NCBI RefSeq assembly: GCF_900637685.1
Contig: NZ_LR134388.1
Location: forward strand, 944,001 to 1,008,000
Length of the DNA: 64,000 nt
Direction of reading: 5' to 3'
Origin: Legionella sainthelensi
GTDB lineage: Bacteria > Pseudomonadota > Gammaproteobacteria > Legionellales > Legionellaceae
How positions within the stretch are numbered: the stretch's first letter is position 1; each line of letters begins with the position of its first letter. Both the position numbers and the translations under genes were made by a program. Under the pieces are notes generated by a model. That model had not been told where the DNA came from, did no database searches, and saw only the letters and a list, made by a program, of their open reading frames with translations. This document shows positions 38,220-47,227 of this stretch, piece after piece.

Positions 38220-38783
38220 ATGACACAAATTAATCTTCTTCCTTGGCGTGAACAAAAGCGGGAGCAAGAAAAAAAGGTGTTCATGGTTTTATTTTGCATA
38301 GTTATAGTAATTTCAATATTTGTCGTGTTTTTAATTAATACTTATGCGTCTGATTTAGTGAGTAATCAACTGGTTCGAAATCAGATGCTGCAAGATGAAA
38401 TAGCGGCTATGAATAACCAGCTAAACGAAATTAAAAGCTTGAAAAAAACTAGAGAGCTGTTCATCTCTAGAATGTTTATAGTTCAGCATTTACAATCAAC
38501 TAGGACATTAATGGTTCATTTATTTGATGAGTTAATTAATGTAATGCCTTCTGGCATTTATTTAACAAAGGTAGAAGGGAAAAATGATATTCTCACTGTC
38601 ACTGGGTATACTGAATCGAACACCTACGTTTCAATTTTAATGAAAAATATAGAGAATAATGAATGGATACATTCTCCTGTTCTGAGTGAAATTAAGAAGG
38701 AAGACAGGCAGGAGCCTGCTAATAATGAATTTAAGTTAAATTTTGTACTTACCCCTCAATTCCAGCTGGGAATTATACGATGA
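38220..38783 (+). CDS. pilN: Type IV pilus alignment protein PilN
   Basis: 187 residues. The cytosolic N-terminus TQINLLPWREQKREQ carries the conserved INLLPWR motif that docks into PilM. One membrane helix follows at about 21-42, and a periplasmic coiled coil and ferredoxin-like domain pair with PilO. Length is normal. Starts 4 bases after pilM and overlaps pilO by 4 bases, so translation is coupled across the operon. Confidence 0.95.
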   Translation: MTQINLLPWREQKREQEKKVFMVLFCIVIVISIFVVFLINTYASDLVSNQLVRNQMLQDEIAAMNNQLNEIKSLKKTRELFISRMFIVQHLQSTRTLMVHLFDELINVMPSGIYLTKVEGKNDILTVTGYTESNTYVSILMKNIENNEWIHSPVLSEIKKEDRQEPANNEFKLNFVLTPQFQLGIIR

Positions 38784-39379
38784 ACGGTATTAATCTTAGT
38801 GAATTAACCTTGGAAAATGTAGGACAATGGCCACTAGTAGTAAAAATTGGAATGCTTTTAGGTACGAGCTTATTAATTATCGCATTGGGATATTGGCTTA
38901 TTATTCAAGATAATTTTACTCAGTTTGATACACTAAAACAGCAAGAAACAACTTTAAAAGCAGATTTTGAAAACAAACAACGTCAGCTGTATAATTTACC
39001 GGCTTATCGTGCCCAATTAAAGACGTTGGCTGACCGCTTTGCTTTGGTGCTTACGCAGCTCCCTGAAAAAAATGAAATGCCTGGTTTACTTGAAGAAATT
39101 TCCAAGACAGGAGTCGCATCAGGTTTAAGGTTTGAGTTATTTGCTCCTCAACCAGAGGTAGTTCATGATTTTTATATAGAATTACCAATAAAAATTTCAG
39201 TAGTAGGGACTTATTTTCAATTAGCAATGTTTATAAGTCGAGTGGCTGAAATGACAAGAATTGTTACCTTACATGATTTTAGTATTGAAGGAGTATCTTC
39301 TAAAGATCATAAGGTTATTTCAGAGGATGAATTGGTGATGAATATTACCGCAAAAATATATCGATATCGCGCACAATGA
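38780..39379 (+). CDS. pilO: Type IV pilus alignment protein PilO
   Basis: 199 residues. Short cytosolic N-terminus, one membrane helix at about 22-42 (MLLGTSLLIIALGYWLIIQ), a periplasmic coiled coil (FDTLKQQETTLKADFENKQRQ) and a ferredoxin-like fold. The LPxKNEMPGLLEEISKTGVASGLRF stretch is typical of PilO. It forms heterodimers with PilN and helps align the motor with the secretin. Overlaps pilN and pilP by 4 bases each. Confidence 0.95.
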   Translation: MNGINLSELTLENVGQWPLVVKIGMLLGTSLLIIALGYWLIIQDNFTQFDTLKQQETTLKADFENKQRQLYNLPAYRAQLKTLADRFALVLTQLPEKNEMPGLLEEISKTGVASGLRFELFAPQPEVVHDFYIELPIKISVVGTYFQLAMFISRVAEMTRIVTLHDFSIEGVSSKDHKVISEDELVMNITAKIYRYRAQ

Positions 39380-39882
39380 GAAACAAAAGAATTTGTTGTA
39401 TCTGTTTCTTATCCTTATTACTGGTTGCCTGTACTGATGATAATGAGGATTTAGTAAACTACATTAATGAAGTAAAACAGAGGAAAACACGGGAAATTGA
39501 ACCACTTCCTTCATTTGCTCCGTTGCCTTCTTTTAAATTTCCAGATAATGGTAGTAGGCGTAGTCCCTTTAAGCCCATTTCTCAAAAAAAAGAGGTTGAT
39601 GTAAATGCGCCGGATAAAAATAGGCCGAAACAACCTTTGGAGGCTTTTCCTCTTGATGCATTAAAATTTGTAGGTATTTTGAAACAAGATAATGAAATAT
39701 GGGCCTTAATTGAGCTACCTAACAAGGGAGTAACTCCAGTTCGAACTGGTGATTATATGGGACAAAATTATGGTCGTATTGTGTCCATAAAGAATGATTC
39801 GATAGAGTTAATTGAAACCACTCAAAGCTCGGGAAAATGGGAAAAACACAGAACTAAAATTGAGCTATATACTGGGAAGTAG
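39376..39882 (+). CDS. pilP: Type IV pilus lipoprotein PilP
   Basis: 168 residues. Signal peptide with a lipobox-like LLVAC (Cys19) for lipid anchoring in the inner membrane. A disordered Pro-rich linker (LPSFAPLPSFKFP, RRSPFKP) is followed by a beta-sandwich domain (LKFVGILKQDNEIWALIELP, VRTGDYMGQNYGRIV) that contacts the PilQ N-domains. Length and topology match PilP. pilQ follows 8 bases downstream. Confidence 0.93.
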   Translation: MRNKRICCICFLSLLLVACTDDNEDLVNYINEVKQRKTREIEPLPSFAPLPSFKFPDNGSRRSPFKPISQKKEVDVNAPDKNRPKQPLEAFPLDALKFVGILKQDNEIWALIELPNKGVTPVRTGDYMGQNYGRIVSIKNDSIELIETTQSSGKWEKHRTKIELYTGK

Positions 39883-39890
39883 GAGCATAA

Positions 39891-41996
39891 GTGCAAAGAA
39901 TAGCTGTTTTTTTAATTTTTATAGGAATGAGCTTAAGCGTGGCTTTTGCTCAGAATAACTCGTTGATATCCGTGAAGGTGATTCCTTTACCGGAAGAAAA
40001 GTTACGTATAGATTTTATATTTGCTCATCCGCTTAAAAAACAACCAGGAAGTTTTGTAATCGAAAATCCGGCACGGATTGTTATCGATTTCGTTGACACT
40101 AACTTACAGTTGCCCACAGAGCAGAAAACAAAGGAAATTAAATTAGGTTCTCTGAATAATTACACTCTAGTAACTGTTGGCGCTCGTGTTCGAGCTGTTT
40201 TGGATTTAAAATATGCCGTGCCTTATTTAGGCTCAATTTCAGGCAAGGTTTATACGATTATTTTAAATGGAAAGAGCAATGAATTATTTCAAGCTCCTAA
40301 AGAAATTTTGATTACCAATCGCCCTGTAAAAACAAGTTATGAAATTACCCATTTTGATTTTCGAGGAGTTGAGCGTCAGGGGGGGCGTGCTGTAGTTGAC
40401 GTTTCAAGTACCAGTATCCCTATTGATGTAGAAGAACACGACAAAGAAATTATCGTTAAATTTTTAAATACTAAAGTGCCTCAAAATTTAAGGAAACGTT
40501 TTGATGTTTCTGATTTTCGCAGCCCAGTGAATTTGATTACCTTTCAGCAAGATGGTAAAAATGCGCGTATGACCTTGTTGGGGGAAAGATATTTTGGTCA
40601 TAATATCTATCAGATTAACAAGCAGTTTATGGTTGATTTATTTCCGTTGACTCAGGAAGAAATTGAACAGGAAAAACTTAAAAAACAGGTATTTTCTGGA
40701 AGACGGATTTCTTTAAATTTCCAAAATATCAGCATCCGATCGGTTTTACAGTTACTTGCTGATTTTACAGGGATAAATATTGTTGCAAGTGATAGAGTTC
40801 AAGGTAATATTACTTTGCGATTAAATAATATACCCTGGGATCAAGCATTAGATATTATTTTAAAAACACAAGGTTTGGCAAAGCGTCAAAATGGAAACGT
40901 GATGGTGATCGACACGCAAAAATCGTTTAATGACATGGAAGAGCAGCAGCTTAAAAGCCAACATAAAATTCAAAAACTTGAACCGATACGTTCCGAACTA
41001 ATACAAATTAATTATGCTAAAGCAACCGATCTCGCAATTTTAATTAAAGACAGACAAAATTCACTTTTATCCGACAAAGGTAAAGTTAGTGTTGATACGC
41101 GTACTAATACCATATGGATCCAAGATAGTGGGAGTAGAGTAGATGAGGTTAGAAAATTAATTAAGGAATTAGATGTTCCTGTAAAACAAGTACTGATAGA
41201 AGCCCGTATCGTTGAGGTAACTAAAGATTTTGCCCAAGATTTAGGTATTCGTTGGGGTGTTTCTAAGCCACAACATCTAAGTGGTACTTTGGCTGGAGCA
41301 AATCAATTAGCACAAGGCGTTGCTCCTGCAGATGTTACACCTTTTACAGACAGATTAAATTTGGATTTGGTCGCAGCGCCTTTGACAAAGGCAAATCCCG
41401 CTACAGTAGGCATTGCTTTAGCTCAGCTTGGTGATAATATCTTACTTGATTTGGAGCTTTCTGCTTTAGAAAGTGAAGGTCTCGCAGAGCTGATTTCAAG
41501 CCCAAGGTTAATTACAGCAAACCAGCAGCCCGCATTAATTGACTCAGGGCAAGAAATTCCTTATCAACAATCAACTTCCAGTGGTGCAACTGCAGTGGCA
41601 TTTAAAAAAGCCGTATTGAGTTTAAAAGTAATCCCACAGATTACTCCTGATAACAAAATCCTTATGGATTTAAAAATTAATCAAGATCTTGCATTACCTA
41701 ATCAGACTTATAATGGAGTTCCCGCAATTGCAACTAAAGAAATTCAGACAAATGTTTTAGTGAGCAATGGACAAACTATTGTATTGGGGGGAATTTATCA
41801 ACAAGATAAGAGCAAGACTATTACCAGGGTGCCTTTTTTTGGTCAATTGCCGGTAGTAGGTAATTTATTTAAAAATACACAAATTGGGGTGCATAATGAT
41901 GAGCTGCTTATTTTTATTACGCCTAAAATAATAGCTAATTCGTTATCTATCACTACAATTGAGGGGCGAAATCCAGTACGTTTTGATGAAAAATAG
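39891..41996 (+). CDS. pilQ: Type IV pilus secretin PilQ
   Basis: 701 residues from a GTG at 39891 (AGGAG upstream). Signal peptide ends near AFAQN. Two AMIN domains (about 25-250) bind peptidoglycan; an STN-like domain follows (ISLNFQNISIRSVLQLLADFTGINIV), then N1 (IQINYAKATDLAILI) and the secretin core (about 440-690), with the VPVKQVLIEARIVEV strand and VVGNLFKNTQI near the C-terminal end. PilQ makes the outer membrane pore for the pilus and, in naturally competent species, for DNA uptake. Length is normal. It ends the pilMNOPQ operon. Confidence 0.96.
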   Translation: MQRIAVFLIFIGMSLSVAFAQNNSLISVKVIPLPEEKLRIDFIFAHPLKKQPGSFVIENPARIVIDFVDTNLQLPTEQKTKEIKLGSLNNYTLVTVGARVRAVLDLKYAVPYLGSISGKVYTIILNGKSNELFQAPKEILITNRPVKTSYEITHFDFRGVERQGGRAVVDVSSTSIPIDVEEHDKEIIVKFLNTKVPQNLRKRFDVSDFRSPVNLITFQQDGKNARMTLLGERYFGHNIYQINKQFMVDLFPLTQEEIEQEKLKKQVFSGRRISLNFQNISIRSVLQLLADFTGINIVASDRVQGNITLRLNNIPWDQALDIILKTQGLAKRQNGNVMVIDTQKSFNDMEEQQLKSQHKIQKLEPIRSELIQINYAKATDLAILIKDRQNSLLSDKGKVSVDTRTNTIWIQDSGSRVDEVRKLIKELDVPVKQVLIEARIVEVTKDFAQDLGIRWGVSKPQHLSGTLAGANQLAQGVAPADVTPFTDRLNLDLVAAPLTKANPATVGIALAQLGDNILLDLELSALESEGLAELISSPRLITANQQPALIDSGQEIPYQQSTSSGATAVAFKKAVLSLKVIPQITPDNKILMDLKINQDLALPNQTYNGVPAIATKEIQTNVLVSNGQTIVLGGIYQQDKSKTITRVPFFGQLPVVGNLFKNTQIGVHNDELLIFITPKIIANSLSITTIEGRNPVRFDEK

Positions 41997-42319
41997 GTAG
42001 CGCCATCTCAATTTTAGAGATTAAGTTGAGGCTTAGATTTATAATTAAAGAAAATACTATTTAATTGATGACATAGGCTTATGTTTTTTAAGAAGGTGAT
42101 ATAATTGTAAATGATTAAAAGTAAATGGTTATAAAATATGTCCATTTGTTGTAGAATACTGTTCGAGAATTTTTACTACGAGAGGTACAATTAGGATTGA
42201 GTGTCAATAACCCCTATTTTTTGGCAATGATCATCCTTATAAATCGATGTCAAAAAGGGTTATTCAAAATCCAATCTGTGAATTAATGACTTTAAAGCTA
42301 AAGAGGTATGTAATAAAAA
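41997..42319. other. Intergenic region between pilQ and aroK
   Basis: 323 AT-rich bases. No open frame, RNA gene or strong hairpin supports an extra feature. It probably holds the aroK-aroB promoter, but I cannot choose hexamers with confidence. A GAGG ribosome site lies just before 42320. Confidence 0.45.
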
Positions 42320-42847
42320 ATGAGCATAGTTAAAGTACGAAATATTTTTCTCATCGGGCCTATGGGTGCTGGTAAAAGCACAATAGGTCGTGCTTTGGCA
42401 AAGGAGCTCAAGTTAGAATTTTTTGATTCGGATGAAGTTATAGAGGAACGTGCTGGTGCTGATATATCATGGATTTTTGATATTGAAGGTGAGGAAGGTT
42501 TCAGGCGTCGTGAACAAAAAGTTATTGATGAGTTAACTCAAAAAACCAACATTGTTTTAGCAACTGGCGGTGGTGTGGTAATTACTCCTGAAAACAGAAA
42601 TGCGCTAGCAGGGCGCGGAACTGTAATCTATCTTAAGACTTCGCTACAGCAACAGTTTGAGCGTACTAAACGAGATACTAAACGTCCTTTACTGCAAACC
42701 AATGATCTTGAAGGAAGATTGGAATCATTAAGAGATGAGCGAGAGCCTTTTTACAATGAGTTAGCTGATGTTAGTTTTGAAACTGATAAGTTAACAGTTA
42801 AAGCAGTTGCAAATAATATAATAAAATATATTTATGGCGAACTTTGA
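42320..42847 (+). CDS. aroK: Shikimate kinase AroK
   Basis: 175 residues. AroK phosphorylates shikimate at the 3-hydroxyl in aromatic amino acid synthesis. Motifs: Walker [13 protein letters not shown] (about 13-24), the substrate residues in [31 protein letters not shown] and the LID region RDTKRPLLQ. Length is normal. Its last 14 bases overlap aroB, as in many gammaproteobacteria, so the two are coupled. Confidence 0.97.
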   Translation: MSIVKVRNIFLIGPMGAGKSTIGRALAKELKLEFFDSDEVIEERAGADISWIFDIEGEEGFRRREQKVIDELTQKTNIVLATGGGVVITPENRNALAGRGTVIYLKTSLQQQFERTKRDTKRPLLQTNDLEGRLESLRDEREPFYNELADVSFETDKLTVKAVANNIIKYIYGEL

Positions 42848-43937
42848 GGTTTATGAGCAGGTTGATGTTTGTTTAACGGAACATCGATACCCTGTTATTA
42901 TTTGTCGAAATGGCTTGCAAAATTTGAATTTTTTGCAAACATTGGTGATTTCTTCACAGGTTTTGATTGTCACGAATCAAACCATTGCTTCACTTTATTT
43001 AAAGCAAATACAAGCTGCTTTTGCTGCAATTCAATGTGATGTGGTGATTTTAGAGGATGGTGAACAATATAAGAATCAACAAAGCTTATTTGCAATTTAT
43101 GATGCATTAATACAAAACAAACATCATAGGGACACTACGCTCATAGCTTTGGGTGGTGGTGTGGTGGGTGATATGGCTGGCTTTGCAGCTTCAACATACC
43201 AAAGAGGGGTGAAGTTTATACAAATACCTACCACTTTGTTAGCGCAAATTGATGCTTCAATTGGTGGAAAAACTGGAATTAATCATCCTTCGGGGAAAAA
43301 CATGATTGGCAGTTTTTATCAACCCCAAGCCGTAGTTATTGATTTAGCTACCTTAAGCTCACTTCCCGAAAGAGAGTTTCGTGCAGGGATTGCTGAGATG
43401 ATAAAGTACGGGCTACTTGCTGGAGGAGCGTTTTATAAGCAGTTGTTTGCTGCTTTGCAAATGGGATTAAGTGCGAATAATCCCCAATTACCTCAGTTAA
43501 TTGCAACATGTTGTAAAATTAAAGCGGAATTTGTTCAAAATGATGAAAAAGAATCAGGTCAACGTGCATTACTCAATCTTGGCCATACTTTTGCCCATGC
43601 CTTAGAGGCATATACCCATTATCAACAATGGTTGCATGGTGAGGCAGTTGCAATAGGAATATATTGCGCAGCGGTTTTGTCTTATAAAATGAAATTGATC
43701 AATGAGCAGTTGGTAGGGCAAATTGAGCAAATGTTAACATTTGCTGGTTTGCCTCATAAAATTCCGAGCACTATCGACTTGAAAAAACTTATAGATTTAA
43801 TGCGATTGGATAAAAAGGTTAAAAATAATCGATTACGCTTTATCTTAATTAAAAATCCTGGTAGTTGTTATCTCGAGGCTAGAATCACAGAAGATAGTTT
43901 ATATCATGCACTTGTTGCGGCTGTAAGAGGAGAATAA
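42834..43937 (+). CDS. aroB: 3-dehydroquinate synthase AroB
   Basis: 367 residues. AroB cyclises DAHP to 3-dehydroquinate using NAD and a divalent metal. Seen: [53 protein letters not shown], the metal ligand region [13 protein letters not shown] and [21 protein letters not shown], and [12 protein letters not shown]. It starts inside aroK's end and is followed 3 bases later by the DamX-like gene, a common order. Confidence 0.97.
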   Translation: MANFEVYEQVDVCLTEHRYPVIICRNGLQNLNFLQTLVISSQVLIVTNQTIASLYLKQIQAAFAAIQCDVVILEDGEQYKNQQSLFAIYDALIQNKHHRDTTLIALGGGVVGDMAGFAASTYQRGVKFIQIPTTLLAQIDASIGGKTGINHPSGKNMIGSFYQPQAVVIDLATLSSLPEREFRAGIAEMIKYGLLAGGAFYKQLFAALQMGLSANNPQLPQLIATCCKIKAEFVQNDEKESGQRALLNLGHTFAHALEAYTHYQQWLHGEAVAIGIYCAAVLSYKMKLINEQLVGQIEQMLTFAGLPHKIPSTIDLKKLIDLMRLDKKVKNNRLRFILIKNPGSCYLEARITEDSLYHALVAAVRGE

Positions 43938-43939
43938 AA

Positions 43940-45382
43940 ATGACAGAGGGAATGATTCAGTCGGAAGTAAAGGCTGAAACCCAACCAAGAGTATTGTTTA
44001 AACCTGGATCTTGGTTGGCAACAATTGACTTCATTAATCATTTGATTCTCTTTAACAATGTTCTTGTTACGGTATTATCTGAAAAAGAAGGAGGTAAAAC
44101 CTCTTTTGCGACTCTTTTGCAAAATAATCTGGATCAGCAAATCAAATCAGCCTCCATAGTAATTAAACCTCCTTATCATAAAGAAAATCTAATAAAAGAT
44201 ATTGCCGCTCAATTAGATCTTAACCCCGATGAAAACACGGATTTAATTTCAATAGTAAAACAAATTAATGAGCAAAAGTCGCATGTGCTGTTATTGATCG
44301 ATGATGCACAGTACTTACCTGACGCTTTAATTCAGGAAGTTTTTTTTGCAATAAAAAGCCAGGAGAGTTATAGCTTTTTTCATTTATGTTTTCTCTCAGA
44401 TTATTCGATTGTTGCATCGCTAAATCATTTAAGGTCTTCTTTGGGTGATAGTTTCATTCATACTATAGAATTAGGGGCATTAAATGAAACTGAGGCAAGA
44501 ACTTATGTATTGCAGCGTGCAATGGCCTCACATTTAATTAGTAAACCTTTAAGTGATGCGCAAATTACACAATTTTATCAATTAACTAAAGGAAATCTGG
44601 CTAAAATCAATAATGATTTGGAAGCCTTTGTAAATCAATGCACTCCTCCTATGAAAAAAGACATGTTGAAGAAAGTAAAAACAGTAGGAATTGTTGCAGG
44701 TACGGTACTTGTTACTGGTCTTTTGGGCTTTTATTTATCGCAAGCGTTTCATTCCCCACCTTCTCAAGACAACATAGCGATTCCTGCTCATAGCGAAGAG
44801 ATACAAACTATTGCAATGAAGCTCCCCGAGTTGCCTGAAAAATTAGAGAGTTACATCGCTTCCTGGCAGGATTCTTCTACTCGGCAATTGGTTTATTCAT
44901 CTTTACCTACAAAGGATGTTTTCGAGGAGCCAGATGATGAAATACCAAATGATACTAAGCCAATTGTGGATAAGGTCGTTGTTATTCCTAAATTACCGGA
45001 AAAAAATTTAATTGTCGAAAAACATCAACTACCGGCCAAATACGTTTCAAATAAGAAACTAAAGAAAACGCCATCAAAAAAACAAATTAAATTGGCCAAA
45101 TCTTCAGTCAAACAATCCAATCATAAATCAACTGCTAATCTATATACAATTCAACTAACTGCGAGTCATGATAAAAAGCACATTGAGCATTTTCGCAAGA
45201 CGAATAAATTGCTTGCTCAACATGCGAAACTAAGACGCATTACTAATGCAAAAGGTGTTTGGTATGTGCTCACTTTAGGGGAATATCAAAATAAAGTTCA
45301 AGCACAGCATCGTGTTAGCAAACTACCAACAAATTTGGCAAAGTTGCATCCTTGGGTCAGGCCAGTATCTAGTTTTGGATAA
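43940..45382 (+). CDS. DamX-like protein: AAA ATPase domain, membrane segment, SPOR domain
   Basis: 480 residues. An N-terminal ATPase-like domain (about 30-220) has a P-loop-like EKEGGKTSFA and a Walker B VLLLIDDAQYL; this MshM/ExeA-like ATPase fused to a SPOR domain is the usual aroB neighbour. One membrane segment lies at about 249-265 (VGIVAGTVLVTGLLGFYL). The periplasmic linker is Lys/Pro-rich, and the C-terminal SPOR domain (about 402-478, YTIQLTASHDKKHIE... GVWYVLTLGEY) binds denuded septal glycan. DamX takes part in division and, in some species, in intracellular filamentation. The gene order after aroKB supports the call. Confidence 0.88.
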   Translation: MTEGMIQSEVKAETQPRVLFKPGSWLATIDFINHLILFNNVLVTVLSEKEGGKTSFATLLQNNLDQQIKSASIVIKPPYHKENLIKDIAAQLDLNPDENTDLISIVKQINEQKSHVLLLIDDAQYLPDALIQEVFFAIKSQESYSFFHLCFLSDYSIVASLNHLRSSLGDSFIHTIELGALNETEARTYVLQRAMASHLISKPLSDAQITQFYQLTKGNLAKINNDLEAFVNQCTPPMKKDMLKKVKTVGIVAGTVLVTGLLGFYLSQAFHSPPSQDNIAIPAHSEEIQTIAMKLPELPEKLESYIASWQDSSTRQLVYSSLPTKDVFEEPDDEIPNDTKPIVDKVVVIPKLPEKNLIVEKHQLPAKYVSNKKLKKTPSKKQIKLAKSSVKQSNHKSTANLYTIQLTASHDKKHIEHFRKTNKLLAQHAKLRRITNAKGVWYVLTLGEYQNKVQAQHRVSKLPTNLAKLHPWVRPVSSFG

Positions 45383-45708
45383 ATAATTTATCCTTATTGG
45401 AATTATACCTAATTTGCTTCAAGCCGTTCGCTTGTTTTCTTCGCTCTAAGCGAATCCACTTGTGAAAAAGCCGATTTGAGCCCGAAGGGATTAAACTGCC
45501 CCTTAACAGCGTGCTATTGGGGGCTGTGTGAACATTTTGAGAATCATTTTATGTAATATAGATGCCAAACAGCAAGTGATATTGATGGCGCAGTCTTCTT
45601 GGGCTGAAATTTTTAATGGCTGGTTAACAATGTTCCAATCTTTTATTCCACAATGAATAAGTAAAAGAAAAATTAAATGAATATAGGATAAAACGGGATC
45701 AAGCATGG
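45383..45708. other. Intergenic region, possible decayed sequence
   Basis: On the plus strand a short open stretch from about GTG 45526 reads NIDAKQQVILMAQSSW and EIFNGWLTMFQSFIPQ before a TGA. It has no ribosome site. An opposite-strand frame is also open here. I take neither as a gene. No hairpin or RNA signal seen. Confidence 0.35.
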
Positions 45709-45897
45709 ATGGCTATAACGTTTAGTCGGCCCACCATGAATAATATGGAGCTCATTGAAATCGGAGAATATTTAGGTTGTGATGAAACAGAGTTACTTGA
45801 TCTTGAGAGCATGTTGGGAGATAGTCCCAAAAATTTAGAATTATTAAAGATACTTTCCGATAAAGAGCAAATACTCTCCTGGAAAACTACTCATTAA
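45709..45897 (+). CDS. Small acidic hypothetical protein (doubtful)
   Basis: 62 residues, or 51 from the ATG at 45736. Acidic and helical: MELIEIGEYLGCDETELLDLESMLGD. No Shine-Dalgarno site is clear at either start, and no family is recognised. It lies in a low-information stretch between the DamX-like gene and proC, so it may be a remnant rather than a gene. Confidence 0.3.
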   Translation: MAITFSRPTMNNMELIEIGEYLGCDETELLDLESMLGDSPKNLELLKILSDKEQILSWKTTH

Positions 45898-45944
45898 AGA
45901 ATGCAATGAGCAGCTCTAGACGGACATATTAAGATCTAACTTTA

Positions 45945-46109
45945 TTGAATAATCGCGCAAATACAGGAACATTTGCAAGGATAGAGGCTCATGTAGAATT
46001 TGGTATAAATTGCATTGGTCAAATGAGGCAGCTTCTTCTTCGTGAGCAAGGTAAAATAGCACTGTGGTTGAGCTCTTCAGTTGTTGCAATCGGTGTGATA
46101 TTTTTATAA
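45945..46109 (+). other. Possible small tail-anchored membrane ORF
   Basis: Fifty-four codons from a TTG, or 28 from ATG 46023, end in LREQGKIALWLSSSVVAIGV and IFL, a plausible C-terminal membrane helix after a charged segment. There is no ribosome site for the TTG. It lies in the 348-base gap between 45897 and proC. Could be chance. Confidence 0.25.
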
Positions 46110-46245
46110 ATCTTTCTCGTCATCTTCCACAAAAGCGGAAGGTTTAAAATTAGCACAGGTGTTAAGATTGAGGTCTATTTGCAATAGACCTCTAAGTTAT
46201 AGTCCTTCATGTTTTACGCGTCTCGTAAAAATTTAGAGCTTCGCC

Positions 46246-47076
46246 TTAAGTTGGCAATGTTTGTGAAATCTGTTCGATACGCTCTTCAGCATCAGTATAA
46301 ATTTTTTTGAAGATATCAAAAAAATTGTCCATAGATAGTTTTTCCAACGAATAAGCAGTAACACCTTGTGGTGTGGTCACGCTTTCCCGTAGGTGAGCAA
46401 AAGATCGACCGGATTTTTTTGCTAATTCTGCAGCGCCAAATATAGATTCCAAGGAAATTTTTTCTGCTAACTCTGCAGAAATCCCTCTACTTATAGCGGC
46501 ATTTTGCAATGCTTCTAAAAACAGAAAAATATAGGCTGGTGCACAACCTATAGGAGCGGTAAGTGTATCTATCATGGATTCTTGATCTACCCAAAACGCG
46601 TAACCCACATTATTAAAAAGAGCTTCAATCAATAATTTTTGCGCTGCAGTGGTTGATGGGCTGGCAAATAAAGCTGATGTTCCCTTGCAGAATTCACTTG
46701 GAGTATTCGTCATGACTCGGATGATGCCTAGTTGGTTATTATTAAGCCATCGAGAAATGCTGTTCACATCTATGACACCAGCTAAAGAAATAACTATAGG
46801 ATTTTTATTTTGAATTATTGGGGCAATTTCCTGACAAACCTCCTGCATAAATTGAGGCTTTACTGCAAGAATAATAATTTCGGTATCTTGAACTGCATGG
46901 ATGTTGGTTTTTGTAGATAAAACACCTAATTCTTTAGCGAGTTGCTCCGATTTGTGGGGATTACGATTACTAAGAGTGACTAAATTTGCTGGATACCCGC
47001 TTTTAATAAGACCACGTATAAATGCGCTGCCCAAGTGGCCTGTACCTACAATAGAAATAGATTTGTTTTTAATCAT
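46246..47076 (-). CDS. proC: Pyrroline-5-carboxylate reductase ProC
   Basis: 276 residues. ProC reduces pyrroline-5-carboxylate to proline with NAD(P)H. Motifs: SIVGTGHLGSAFIRGL at the N-terminus (variant of GxGxMA), ILAVKPQFM, RVMTNTPSEFCKGTSAL, and the C-terminal dimer domain TAPIGCAPAYIFLFLEAL and ESVTTPQGVTAYSLEKL, the family signature. In many gammaproteobacteria proC lies between yggS and yggT; here those two are at 59-60.7 kb and proC is separate. Confidence 0.95.
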   Translation of the reverse strand: MIKNKSISIVGTGHLGSAFIRGLIKSGYPANLVTLSNRNPHKSEQLAKELGVLSTKTNIHAVQDTEIIILAVKPQFMQEVCQEIAPIIQNKNPIVISLAGVIDVNSISRWLNNNQLGIIRVMTNTPSEFCKGTSALFASPSTTAAQKLLIEALFNNVGYAFWVDQESMIDTLTAPIGCAPAYIFLFLEALQNAAISRGISAELAEKISLESIFGAAELAKKSGRSFAHLRESVTTPQGVTAYSLEKLSMDNFFDIFKKIYTDAEERIEQISQTLPT

Positions 47077-47227
47077 AATGGCCTATATTTTTATCTTTTT
47101 GAAAAGATACAAGAGGAGCTTGTTGATGTCAAGATTCTGTAGGAGTCAAAATAGAAACAATGGCTCTTTAGCGTAAAAAATGTTATGGGCTTACGTCAGC
47201 AATAACATAAACCCTGGTCTGGTAGTT

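Noticed and set aside
41997-42319. A small RNA or riboswitch in the pilQ-aroK gap
   Set aside because: No stable GC-containing stem with a T-run or conserved riboswitch core could be found by eye.
45503-45706. 67-residue minus-strand ORF in the gap after the DamX-like gene
   Set aside because: No ribosome site, no recognisable family, and an equally open frame on the other strand; more likely chance in a low-information region.
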